DNA of 12,158 nt, taken from assembly GCA_046155815.1 (NCBI GenBank), contig JBJXFY010000062.1, forward strand, positions 1 through 12,158, given 5' to 3'. The translations under genes were made by a program, and so were the position numbers. The notes beneath the pieces were generated by a model. It was not told the origin of the DNA, did not search any database, and was given only the letters and a program-made list of their open reading frames with translations. Source of the DNA: JBJXFY01 sp046155815 (GTDB lineage Bacteria; Verrucomicrobiota; Verrucomicrobiia; Limisphaerales; CAIMTB01). This document shows, piece after piece, positions 1-6,079 of the stretch. Positions within the stretch are counted from its first letter, which is position 1. Each line of letters opens with the position of its first letter.

Positions 1-246
1 CCAGTCCTTCTTGGAGAGGACGAAAGCCCGCGCCTCCGCCAGCGTTCCGCCGCGCGGAACCGTCACGCGCGCCGTACCGTCGCGCGCCACCCGCAGCACG
101 TAGCGCCGCGCCCGCGGATGCCGCACGTAGCGCAGCGCCACCCGCTCGCCGCCGGCAGCAATTTCGTCCGGCACCGCGGGCCCCGGACGAACGGCGCGCC
201 GAAGGCTGGCCAGGAACGGCAGCCACGGGGACGCGGACGGGAGCAC
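1..246 (-). CDS. YgjP/SprT-like zinc metallopeptidase (DUF45 type), N-terminal part only
   Basis: This partial gene reads leftward and leaves the window at position 1, so only the N-terminal region is present. The frame contains 'ALRYVRHPRARRYVLRV' followed by 'VTVPRGGTLAEARAFVLSKKDW'. This is the typical opening of the YgjP/DUF45 (M48-related) family: a basic 'R+ARRxxLRV' strand, a 'VxVPRG' strand, then a helix ending in K-x-W. The HExxH zinc site would lie beyond the edge, so catalytic competence cannot be judged. The start is uncertain. GTG at 246 is chosen because the upstream frame is low-complexity and because it leaves 141 bases for divergent promoters facing yhbY. An in-frame GTG also exists at 384, and no good ATG sits close by. 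The family assignment is from remembered motifs; the reading frame is seen directly. Confidence 0.65.
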   Translation of the reverse strand, partial: MLPSASPWLPFLASLRRAVRPGPAVPDEIAAGGERVALRYVRHPRARRYVLRVARDGTARVTVPRGGTLAEARAFVLSKKDW

Positions 247-374
247 GCCACGGTAGTAGCCCAGGCCGGGACTCCGCGCCAGCGGCCGCCCCTCGAACCC
301 CGGGGCCGGGCCTTCCCCTGCGACGCGATTCGCCCGGCCGCCCGATCCTGCTCGTTTGCCCAGGCCGCCTCCCC

Positions 375-387
375 TAGGCTCCACCGC
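375..387 (+). promoter_or_regulatory. -10-like box TAGGCT seven bases before the yhbY start
   Basis: TAGGCT occupies 375-380 and is followed by seven C-rich bases and then the GTG start of yhbY. The same spacing recurs before the alkaline phosphatase and pepP genes. No good -35 hexamer lies 16-18 bases upstream, so this is only a candidate. Confidence 0.3.
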
Positions 388-726
388 GTGACCGCCCTGC
401 CTCTCCCAGGCCCGCTGCTCCGTCGGCTGAAACCCCTCGCCCCGCATCTCGATCCGGTCGTGCGCCTTGGCAAGGCTGGCCTCTCGGACGCCTTTCACGC
501 CGCCTTGGATCGCGCCCTGCTCGATCACGAGCTGGTGAAGCTCAGGTTCGACCACCTCAAGGAACAGAAAAAGCCCCTCGCCCTGGCCATTGCCGCCCGC
601 GCCGGCGCGGCCATCGTGCAGCAGGTCGGCAACGTGCTTGTCCTCTACCGACCGCAGCCCGACCCGGCGAAGCGGCGCTTCGAGGCGCCGGGAGCGTCTG
701 CGGATTCGGACTCGCCCACGATTTGA
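388..726 (+). CDS. yhbY: YhbY-family ribosome-associated RNA-binding protein (CRM domain)
   Basis: This is a 112-residue single CRM-domain protein; E. coli YhbY has about 97 residues. Family YhbY proteins bind pre-50S ribosomal particles and are thought to act in ribosome assembly. Visible hallmarks are 'LAPHLDPVVRLGKAGLSD' near residues 17-34, containing the GxxG RNA-binding loop (G28-G31), 'HELVKLRF' at 47-54, and 'VQQVGNVLVLYRP' at 77-89, all in family order. The C-terminal 20 or so residues are a polar tail. The frame is open far upstream to 118, but homology begins just after the GTG at 388, which also follows a -10-like box. It is transcribed divergently from the metallopeptidase. anmK starts 95 bases downstream, with a strong hairpin between them, so cotranscription is doubtful. 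Confidence 0.9.
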   Translation: MTALPLPGPLLRRLKPLAPHLDPVVRLGKAGLSDAFHAALDRALLDHELVKLRFDHLKEQKKPLALAIAARAGAAIVQQVGNVLVLYRPQPDPAKRRFEAPGASADSDSPTI

Positions 727-733
727 AGCCCGC

Positions 734-753
734 CGCCGCGGGATGCCGCGGCG
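734..753 (+). terminator. Perfect 8-bp GC-only hairpin after yhbY
   Basis: CGCCGCGG at 734-741 and CCGCGGCG at 746-753 are exact reverse complements around a GATG tetraloop, starting seven bases after the yhbY stop. There is no T-run after it, so it may be an inefficient or factor-assisted terminator, a 3'-end stabiliser, or part of the anmK leader. Confidence 0.45.
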
Positions 754-821
754 ACCTTCGGCTCCGGGGCTTCCCCGCCACGGCCCGGCCCCTGGCAGCC
801 CGATCCCGGACCCCAAACCCC

Positions 822-1937
822 ATGTTCGTCCTCGGCATCATGTCCGGTACGAGCCTCGACGGCGCGGACTTCGCGCTGTGCCGGCAAGGGCGCGGGCGGT
901 TGACGCTGGAAGACCTGTGGTCCGCGGCGTTTCCAGCCGCGCTCCGGCGGCGGCTCCTCGATGCGGCCGGCGACGCCGCGACCGTGTGGGAACTGGGCCG
1001 GCTGCACCACGACCTGGGCCGGTTCTATGCGCGCGCGGCCCTGCACGGCCTGCACGGCCGGCGGGTCGAGGCCGCCGGGCTGCACGGCCAGACCGTCTTT
1101 CACGCTCCGCCACCGCGCGGGGCCACGCTGCAGATCGGCTCGCCGGCGTGGCTTGCGGAGGCGCTGCGCGTCCCGGTGGTGGCGGACTTCCGCGGCGCGG
1201 ACCTCGCGGCCGGCGGCCACGCGGCGCCCCTGGCGTCGCTTTTCCACCTCCGCACCTTCGCCCGGCGGGATCGCCTGGTGGCGGTCCAGAACCTGGGCGG
1301 CATCGGCAATGTGACCTCGCTCGACTGGCGTGACCGCCGCCGCTCCGCGCCGGCGGTGCTCGCCTTCGATACCGGCCCGGCCAACCTGCCCCTCGATCTC
1401 GCCGCCGCGCACGTCTCGGGCGGCCGGCTCGCCTGTGACCGCGACGGCCGGCTGGCGCTGTCCGGGCGCGCCGATGCGCGGCTTGTGGCGCGCTGGCTGC
1501 GGGACCCCTTCATCCGCCGGCCGCCGCCGAAGAGCACCGGGCGCGAGCGGTACGGCGGGCCCTTCTTCCGCCGCGCGCTGGTCGAGGCCGAGGCGGCGGG
1601 CGTGGCCGGGCCGAACCTCCTGGCGACTTTGACTGCGTACGTCGCGGCCACGGTGGCGGAGAATCATCGCCGTCACCTGCCCGCACCACCGGGGGAGGTC
1701 ATTCTTTGCGGTGGCGGCGCGGAGAACCCGGCGCTGGTCGCCGCGCTGCGCGAGGCCTTTGGCGGGGCCTCCACCCTTCGTCGGAGCGCCGAACTGGGCT
1801 GGCCGGCGCAGGCCATCGAGCCGGCGGCCTTTGCGCTGCTCGCCTTGGAGCGCCTGCGCGGCCGGCCCGGGAACCTGCCCTCCACCACCGGCGCGGCCCG
1901 CGCGGTCTGCTGCGGCGCGGTGTGGTCGCCAGGTTGA
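822..1937 (+). CDS. anmK: Anhydro-N-acetylmuramic acid kinase
   Basis: AnmK opens the 1,6-anhydro ring of anhydro-MurNAc released during cell-wall turnover and phosphorylates it with ATP to give MurNAc-6-phosphate, a cytoplasmic step of peptidoglycan recycling. The 371-residue product matches the usual length of about 370. Motifs appear in family order: 'GIMSGTSLDGADFAL' at 5-19 (ATP site), 'LHGQTVFH' at 87-94, 'ADFRGADLAAGGHAAPL' at 121-137, 'NLGGIGNVT' at 157-165, 'AFDTGPAN' at 181-188 with the likely catalytic Asp183, 'PPKSTGRERY' at 234-243, and 'CGGGAENPAL' at 296-305. The ATG at 822 is chosen because the ATP motif begins at once, although the frame is open from 723. The C-terminal 'EPAAFALLA' differs slightly from the common 'EAxAFAxLA'. 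The next pathway enzyme, MurQ etherase, is not in this window. Confidence 0.95.
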   Translation: MFVLGIMSGTSLDGADFALCRQGRGRLTLEDLWSAAFPAALRRRLLDAAGDAATVWELGRLHHDLGRFYARAALHGLHGRRVEAAGLHGQTVFHAPPPRGATLQIGSPAWLAEALRVPVVADFRGADLAAGGHAAPLASLFHLRTFARRDRLVAVQNLGGIGNVTSLDWRDRRRSAPAVLAFDTGPANLPLDLAAAHVSGGRLACDRDGRLALSGRADARLVARWLRDPFIRRPPPKSTGRERYGGPFFRRALVEAEAAGVAGPNLLATLTAYVAATVAENHRRHLPAPPGEVILCGGGAENPALVAALREAFGGASTLRRSAELGWPAQAIEPAAFALLALERLRGRPGNLPSTTGAARAVCCGAVWSPG

Positions 1938-1967
1938 CCGACGGCGCCGGGAACCGCTTCCATCCGC

Positions 1968-2126
1968 TCAACGTTCGATCCGCACCCGGTCGCAGCACCC
2001 GCCCGGCCGCGGAGCGCGGGCATCGGTCAAGCCCGTCGCCGCCAACCACGTCCCACGCTCGCGGTCCACTTCGGTCCAGGTCCGGAAGCTTCCTGTTCTC
2101 TTCAGGATGTCGGTTCCGGATTTCAT
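1968..2126 (-). CDS. Possible 52-residue hypothetical protein
   Basis: A short minus-strand frame runs from ATG at 2126 to a TGA at 1968-1970. It encodes a basic peptide beginning MKSGTDILKRTGSFRTW, with two adjacent cysteines near the C-terminus. About four fifths of its codons end in G or C, but that is close to what any frame gives in this DNA. A GAAG lies seven bases before the ATG, which is comparable to the only purine-rich site in the window (dnaN). The frame extends upstream to 2303, but that part is low-complexity. I recognise no family. It could equally be chance or the remnant of a decayed gene. Confidence 0.15.
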   Translation of the reverse strand: MKSGTDILKRTGSFRTWTEVDRERGTWLAATGLTDARAPRPGGCCDRVRIER

Positions 2127-2328
2127 GGCGCGCTTCGGGATCGCTCTCGGGCCGTCGGCTCGGAGCCGGGCCGCTTCACGGGTCTCATCGTCCCCGCCGG
2201 GGTTCAGGTCAAGAGGCGGGCCGACGCTGGCCCCGGGGGGAGCTGCCCCGCACCGCCGCCGTCCCCCCAAGGATGCGCCTCGTCTCGCGGCGTCCCCCTT
2301 CACCCTACCGCCCGCCGCAGCCGTGGCT

Positions 2329-2341
2329 TAAACTCCAGCCC
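2329..2341 (+). promoter_or_regulatory. -10-like box TAAACT seven bases before the alkaline phosphatase start
   Basis: TAAACT at 2329-2334 is followed by CCAGCCC and then the ATG. It is the only AT-rich hexamer near the start, and its position matches the boxes before yhbY and pepP. No clear -35 element is seen. If used, transcription would begin at or within a few bases of the ATG. Confidence 0.35.
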
Positions 2342-3886
2342 ATGCCGCTTACGCGCCGCCGTTTCTTCACGCGCTCAGGCTCTCTCGCCGCAGGCGTCGC
2401 CGCCGCACCGGCGGTGCTCGCCGGCCCCGCCCGCGCGGCCTCCCGCACCGGCCAGCGGCCCGGCCGCATCATCATGGTCGTCAGCGACGGCATGAGCCTC
2501 AGCACGCTGAGCCTGGCGGACCAGTTCGCGCTCGGCTCGCTCGGCCGGCACCTTGAATGGGCGAACCTTTGGCGCGACAGCCGCGCCACGACGGCGCTCA
2601 TGAACATGCGCTCGCTCAATTCGCTCGTGACCGACAGCGCCGCCGCCTCCTCCAGCTGGGGCGGCGGGTCACGCGTGATGAACGGGTCCCTCAATGTCCT
2701 GCCCGACGGCCGTCCCCTGACGCCGCTGGCCACCCTTTTCGGGCAGGCCGGCTGGAAGACCGGCCTCGTCACCACCGCGGAGATCACGCACGCCACCCCG
2801 GCGGGCTTCGCCGTCAACGTGACCGACCGCGGCCAGGGGCAGGTGATCGCCGAGCAGTACCTCGCCCGCCAGCTGGACCTGCTGCTCGGCGGCGGCGCCG
2901 ACCACTTCGATCCTACCTCGCGCGACGACCGCCGCGACCTCTTCGCCGCCTACGCGGCCGCCGGCTATCGGGTCCTTCGCGACCGCGACGCCCTGCTCGC
3001 CGCGCCCGCGGACGGCCGCTGCCTGGGCGTTTTCGCCGCCGGGCACCTGCCCTACTCGATGGACCGCGCCACCGACGCCCGGCTCGCGCGCGCCGTGCCC
3101 ACGCTGGCGGAGATGACGCGGGCCGCCCTGCGGCGGTTCGAGGGTGCGGAACACTTTCTGCTCCAGGTCGAGGGCGCCCGGATTGATCATGCGGCGCATG
3201 CCTCCGACGCCGCCGCCGCCATCCATGACCAGCTCGCCCTGGACGAGGCGCTGAGGGAGGTGCTGGCCTTCCAGCGCCGGCATCCGGACACGCTGGTCGT
3301 CGCCGCCACGGACCACGGCAACTCCAACCCCGGCCTGAACGGCCTGGGTGGCGGCTATGCAAGGAGCTCCCAGCACTTCGCCCGCCTCGCCGCCGTGCGC
3401 CGCTCCGTCCCGGCCATGCTCACCTCCCTCCTGCAGCTCTCCGGCGGCCAGCCCGCAGGACGGCGGGCACTGCCGGACGGCTCCATGACCGATGTCTGGC
3501 ACATCGAGCCTCAGCACCTCGTGGACGTGGTGGGCGAAGGCGCAGGCTGGTCCGTGCCCGAGCCACGCGCGGCGCATTTCGCCGGCTTCCTCGCCGGCAA
3601 GGCCGATCCGCTCTTCGACCAGATGATCTCCCCGGTCACGCAGCTCGGGCAGCTCCTCGCCAACCACGTCGGCATCGGCTGGACCGGCAACTCGCACACG
3701 TCGGACTACGTGCCGCTGGCGGCCCTCGGCCCGGGCGCCGGGCGCTTTCGCGGCTTCGTCGACAACACCGACGTCTTCACCCATTTCACCGCCCTCGCCG
3801 GCATTGACCACCGCAACCCGGCCGCCCCCCTCATCGCCGAATCCGGCCCCAGCGCCAGCGAGGCCGAGCGGTGGCGCTGGGCCTGA
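2342..3886 (+). CDS. Tat-exported alkaline phosphatase (PhoA superfamily)
   Basis: This 514-residue phosphomonoesterase would release phosphate from organic esters in the periplasm or outside the cell. The N-terminus is a twin-arginine signal: 'TRRRFFTRSG' at 4-13, a hydrophobic Ala/Val/Leu stretch to about residue 28, then an Ala-rich cleavage region near 31-33. Active-site motifs in order are Asp49 in 'VVSDGMS' (metal), Ser99 in 'VTDSAAAS' (phosphorylated nucleophile), 'TTAEITHATPAGFAVNVTDR' at 144-163, 'QVEGARIDHAAHASD' at 275-289 (metal ligands Glu277, Asp282, His286), Asp324-His325 in 'ATDHGN', and His452 in 'NSHTSDYVPL'. All expected ligands are present, so the enzyme should be active. 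The frame is open from 1706, inside anmK, but the ATG at 2342 places the Tat signal correctly and follows a -10-like box. No PhoB box was identified. Confidence 0.93.
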   Translation: MPLTRRRFFTRSGSLAAGVAAAPAVLAGPARAASRTGQRPGRIIMVVSDGMSLSTLSLADQFALGSLGRHLEWANLWRDSRATTALMNMRSLNSLVTDSAAASSSWGGGSRVMNGSLNVLPDGRPLTPLATLFGQAGWKTGLVTTAEITHATPAGFAVNVTDRGQGQVIAEQYLARQLDLLLGGGADHFDPTSRDDRRDLFAAYAAAGYRVLRDRDALLAAPADGRCLGVFAAGHLPYSMDRATDARLARAVPTLAEMTRAALRRFEGAEHFLLQVEGARIDHAAHASDAAAAIHDQLALDEALREVLAFQRRHPDTLVVAATDHGNSNPGLNGLGGGYARSSQHFARLAAVRRSVPAMLTSLLQLSGGQPAGRRALPDGSMTDVWHIEPQHLVDVVGEGAGWSVPEPRAAHFAGFLAGKADPLFDQMISPVTQLGQLLANHVGIGWTGNSHTSDYVPLAALGPGAGRFRGFVDNTDVFTHFTALAGIDHRNPAAPLIAESGPSASEAERWRWA

Positions 3887-4168
3887 GCGCGCCGGTCAAC
3901 GCTGCGCCCGTCCAGGTCCCGGAGGACACGGCAGGAAGGACCGCGAAAGGAACTAATGCCTTGAAGGCGAAGACCCGCGGCTGAAGGCCGGGGAGTGGAC
4001 GGACCGGAGCAGGTCCGCGGCAACGCCCAACCGCTGGCCGGCACGGGCCTCCGAACGCAGCAGGCGCCGCGTCGCGACCAGAGCGCGGCGACGCCGCAGC
4101 TTTACACCCACGTGCAGCTCAGGAGGGGGGCTGAGGGTGCGCAGCCCTCTGGCCGCCGCCTGGCGGAC

Positions 4169-4199
4169 GGGGGAGGGGAATGGGGAATTGGGGGATGGG
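4169..4199 (+). other. G-quadruplex motif of five G-runs
   Basis: Five G-runs of lengths 5, 4, 4, 5 and 3 are separated by loops of 1, 3, 4 and 2 bases. This comfortably satisfies the usual G3+N1-7 quadruplex rule. It lies on the coding strand about 125-155 bases before the lipoprotein start, so it could fold in DNA or in a leader RNA. Folding itself is inferred. Confidence 0.6.
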
Positions 4200-4300
4200 C
4201 ACTGGCGTGCGGGAGGTTGGTGAGGGAGAGGCCGGGCTCGCAACCGCCCGCCGCTCCGATGGGCAGAGCGCCGCGGGCTGCGCGCTTGTCGGGGGATTCC

Positions 4301-4308
4301 GGGGGGGG
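4301..4308 (+). repeat. G8 homopolymer just before the lipoprotein start
   Basis: Eight consecutive G lie five bases before an in-frame GTG (4314) and 17 bases before the ATG (4326) of the lipoprotein. A G5 run precedes it at 4291-4295. Such tracts are prone to length change; here it could also act as a crude ribosome-binding sequence for the GTG. Confidence 0.6.
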
Positions 4309-4325
4309 TTATCGTGGCGGACGGC

Positions 4326-4712
4326 ATGAATCATGGCTTCCGCATTCTCCCGGCCGCGGCGCTGGCGCTGCTGGCGGCCGGCTGCGTCTCCGACCGCATC
4401 ACGAACCTCACGCCGCCCGAGCTGCCGCGCGAACCCGCGGGCCTGTACCGGGTCGAGGTCGAGTTCCGCAACCGCCAGCGTTCGATGCGCTGGGATTCGG
4501 TGCGCGCGGAGGCCGTGGTCGGGGAGACTTTCCACCCGCTCCAGCTCTCGCCCCTGATGACGAACCGTTGGGAGGGCTGGGTTCCGGTGCCGGCGGGCGA
4601 GGACCGCATCTTCTACCGCTTCCGCTGGGATTTCACTCGGCAAGGATTCGGGGGGACGCCTTCGAACAGCGTGCGCTCGGGGGAGTACCGGCTGGAAATC
4701 GTGGACCGCTGA
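4326..4712 (+). CDS. Small lipoprotein of unknown function
   Basis: The 128-residue product starts with a lipoprotein signal: MNHGFR, a hydrophobic Leu/Ala core, and the lipobox LAAGC with the lipidated Cys20, so it should be anchored in a membrane facing the periplasm. The mature part begins 'VSDRITNLTPPELPREPAGLYRVEVEF' in two adjoining blocks, then 'AVVGETFHPLQ', 'NRWEGWVPVPAG' and 'FYRFRWDFTRQGFGG', suggesting a single beta-rich domain. From memory, similar 'ITNLTP...LPRxPxGLYxVEV...NRWExxVPVP' lipoproteins occur across Verrucomicrobiota without known function. An in-frame GTG at 4314 would add four residues; the ATG is preferred because the basic n-region then begins normally. The cysteine desulfurase start lies 16 bases after the stop, which suggests one transcript. 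Confidence 0.8.
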   Translation: MNHGFRILPAAALALLAAGCVSDRITNLTPPELPREPAGLYRVEVEFRNRQRSMRWDSVRAEAVVGETFHPLQLSPLMTNRWEGWVPVPAGEDRIFYRFRWDFTRQGFGGTPSNSVRSGEYRLEIVDR

Positions 4713-4728
4713 GGCCCTACCGGCCGCC

Positions 4729-5880
4729 ATGCGCCCGGTCTATCTCGACTACAACGCCACCACGCCGCTCGACCCGGCGGTGCGCGCGGCGATGGAGCCG
4801 TTCTTCACGGAGATTTTCGGCAATCCCTCGAGCATCCATCAGGTCGGCCGCCGGGCGCGGGCTCACCTGGACGACGCGCGCGACCGCGTGGCGCTCGTCC
4901 TGGGGGCCAAGCCCTCGGAGATCGTCTTCACGGGTGGTGGCACGGAAAGCAACAACCTGGCGGTGTGCGGGGCGGCCCGGCTGCGGCGTGACCGGGGGCG
5001 GCACCTGATCACCTCCGCGGTGGAGCATCACGCCGTGCTGCATCCGATGGAGGCGCTGGCGCGGGAGGAAGGCTTCACGCTCACGGTCCTGACGGTGAAC
5101 GCGGCGGGCCGCGTTGACCCGGCGGACCTGCGCCGCGCGCTGCGGCCGGACACGGTGCTGGTATCGATCCAGGCGGCCAACAGCGAGATCGGAACGCTCC
5201 AGCCGCTCGCCGAGCTGGGGGCCATGACGCGCGCGCACGGGGCGCTTTTCCACACGGATGCGGCGCAGTGGTTCGGCAAGGAGGTTTTCAACCACATCGG
5301 CCAGTTCGAGGCGGATTTGGTCACGCTCTGCGCTCACAAGTTCCACGGGCCAAAGGGCGCCGGCGTCCTGTACGTGCGCTCTCCCCTGCCCCTGTCCCCG
5401 CTGCTGCGCGGCGGCAGCCAGGAGAACGAGCGGCGCGCCGGCACGGAGAATCTGCCGGCAATCATCGGCCTCGCCGAGGCGGCGGAACGCTTCCTCCGCG
5501 CGCCGGTGTTCGACGTGGCGCAGATGGTGATGCTGCGGGGGAAGCTGGAGGGAAAGCTGGCCTCCGAGCCGGGCGTCACGCTGCGCACTCCGCCGCTCGG
5601 CGTCCTCGCCAACACGCTGGCCTTCACGGTCGCCGGCACGGACAGCATCGCCCTGCTGGCGGGGCTGGACCTCGAGGGCGTCTGTGCCTCGAGCGGCTCG
5701 GCGTGCTCGGCGGGTTCGGTCGAGCCTTCGCACGTCATGCGGGCGCTGGGCGTGCCGCCGGCCGAGGCGGCCAGCCTGGTCCGGCTGTCGCTGGGCCGGG
5801 AGACCACGGGGCCGGAGATCTCTCACGCGACGGCCGTTCTTCCCGCCGTGATCCGCCGCTGCCGGGGGGCTGGCCGGTGA
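4729..5880 (+). CDS. Cysteine desulfurase, NifS/IscS type
   Basis: This pyridoxal-phosphate enzyme takes sulfur from L-cysteine as an enzyme-bound persulfide and leaves alanine, supplying iron-sulfur clusters, tRNA thiolation or cofactors. Its 383 residues are normal for the group. Motifs include 'VYLDYNATTPLDP' at 4-16, 'FGNPSSIH' at 30-37, 'FTGGGTESNN' at 67-76, His100 in 'AVEHHAVLHP', 'HTDAAQ' with Asp177, Lys204 in 'AHKFHGPKGAG' (the cofactor Schiff base), 'GGSQENERRAGTENLPAI' at 228-245, and 'SSGSACSAGS' with the persulfide Cys326. The short active-site loop is that of group I enzymes (NifS/IscS) rather than SufS. No iscU, iscR or sufE homologue is nearby, so its sulfur acceptor is unknown. 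The start lies 16 bases after the lipoprotein stop with no Shine-Dalgarno sequence. Confidence 0.94.
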   Translation: MRPVYLDYNATTPLDPAVRAAMEPFFTEIFGNPSSIHQVGRRARAHLDDARDRVALVLGAKPSEIVFTGGGTESNNLAVCGAARLRRDRGRHLITSAVEHHAVLHPMEALAREEGFTLTVLTVNAAGRVDPADLRRALRPDTVLVSIQAANSEIGTLQPLAELGAMTRAHGALFHTDAAQWFGKEVFNHIGQFEADLVTLCAHKFHGPKGAGVLYVRSPLPLSPLLRGGSQENERRAGTENLPAIIGLAEAAERFLRAPVFDVAQMVMLRGKLEGKLASEPGVTLRTPPLGVLANTLAFTVAGTDSIALLAGLDLEGVCASSGSACSAGSVEPSHVMRALGVPPAEAASLVRLSLGRETTGPEISHATAVLPAVIRRCRGAGR

Positions 5881-5950
5881 ACAACCTGCCGACAACCCCG
5901 GATTTGCCGGCCGACAACCTGCCGGGTTGGGGCGGCCTACCGGTTGGGGG
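5881..5950. repeat. Short ACAACC direct repeats with inverted GGTTG copies upstream of dnaN
   Basis: ACAACCTGCCG occurs exactly at 5881-5891 and 5914-5924, with a related ACAACCCCGG unit at 5892. The starts are spaced 11 and 22 bases apart. Opposite-sense GGTTGGGG units follow at 5925 and 5943. CAACC at 5915-5919 can pair with GGTTG at 5925-5929 around a five-base loop. The first copy abuts the stop codon of the cysteine desulfurase. The array may be a terminator region or a protein-binding site; function is not evident. Confidence 0.5.
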
Positions 5951-5958
5951 CTGGATTG

Positions 5959-5990
5959 CCGGGTCGCCCGGGCGGCGCGGCGGCCTTTGT
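5959..5990 (+). terminator. Possible terminator hairpin before dnaN
   Basis: CCGGG at 5959-5963 and CCCGG at 5967-5971 form a five-pair stem with a TCG loop. A GC-rich run and then TTTGTT follow. The stem is short and separated from the T-rich bases, so this is a weak candidate for ending the lipoprotein and cysteine desulfurase transcript. Confidence 0.25.
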
Positions 5991-6008
5991 TGACGCGGGT
6001 TTCCAGAC

Positions 6009-6072
6009 TTGTTGGGCCTTTTCACAGCCCTTAATAAGAGGCTTCCTTTCCAGAAGATCTCCCACTAAGAAG
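6009..6072 (+). promoter_or_regulatory. Candidate promoter and ribosome-binding site for dnaN
   Basis: TTGTTG at 6009-6014 and TTAATA at 6031-6036 are 16 bases apart, resembling a sigma-70 promoter in the most AT-rich spacer of the window. AAGAAG at 6067-6072 lies seven bases before the ATG and is the only reasonable Shine-Dalgarno-like site before a clearly assigned gene here. Confidence 0.45.
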
Positions 6073-6079
6073 CACGCGC

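Larger units (their letters stand above)
1938..2341. other. 404-base gap between anmK and the alkaline phosphatase gene
   Basis: No gene with recognisable homology lies here. It is GC-rich, with a less GC-rich patch near 2085-2130. The right end carries the -10-like box for the phosphatase gene. A possible 52-codon minus-strand reading frame (1968-2126) is listed separately. I see no clear terminator hairpin after anmK, no tRNA and no insertion-sequence ends. Confidence 0.5.
3887..4325. other. Long gap before the lipoprotein gene, G-rich at its right end
   Basis: No recognisable gene lies here. Small hairpins occur: CGGACC/GGTCCG with a six-base loop at 4000-4017, and GCGTCGC/GCGACGC with a 12-base loop at 4069-4094. 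The hexamer GCAGCT occurs directly repeated at 4096 and 4114. From about 4165 rightward the plus strand becomes strongly G-rich, with a G-quadruplex motif and a G8 run listed separately. Both strands have open frames, but their products are basic, repetitive-looking and match no family I know. No tRNA or known structured RNA was recognised. Confidence 0.5.

Noticed and set aside
1706..2341. N-terminal extension of the alkaline phosphatase frame into anmK
   Set aside because: The Tat signal begins at the ATG at 2342; upstream residues are low-complexity.
2669..3811. 380-codon frame antisense to the alkaline phosphatase gene
   Set aside because: The opposite strand encodes all phosphatase active-site motifs; the antisense product matches nothing.
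3887..4010. A known structured RNA such as RNase P RNA, suggested by the GGAAGGACCG string
   Set aside because: The conserved RNase P core blocks are absent and the region is too short.
3995..5008. 337-codon plus-strand frame spanning the gap, the lipoprotein and the desulfurase start, containing 'TPQLYTHVQLR'
   Set aside because: The peptide briefly resembles the 'TTQIYTHV' end of tyrosine recombinases, but no catalytic Arg/His/Tyr context surrounds it and the frame overlaps two well-supported genes.
5881..6079. Replication origin or DnaA boxes beside dnaN
   Set aside because: The closest string, CTTTTCACA, differs from the DnaA box at three positions, and no cluster is present.
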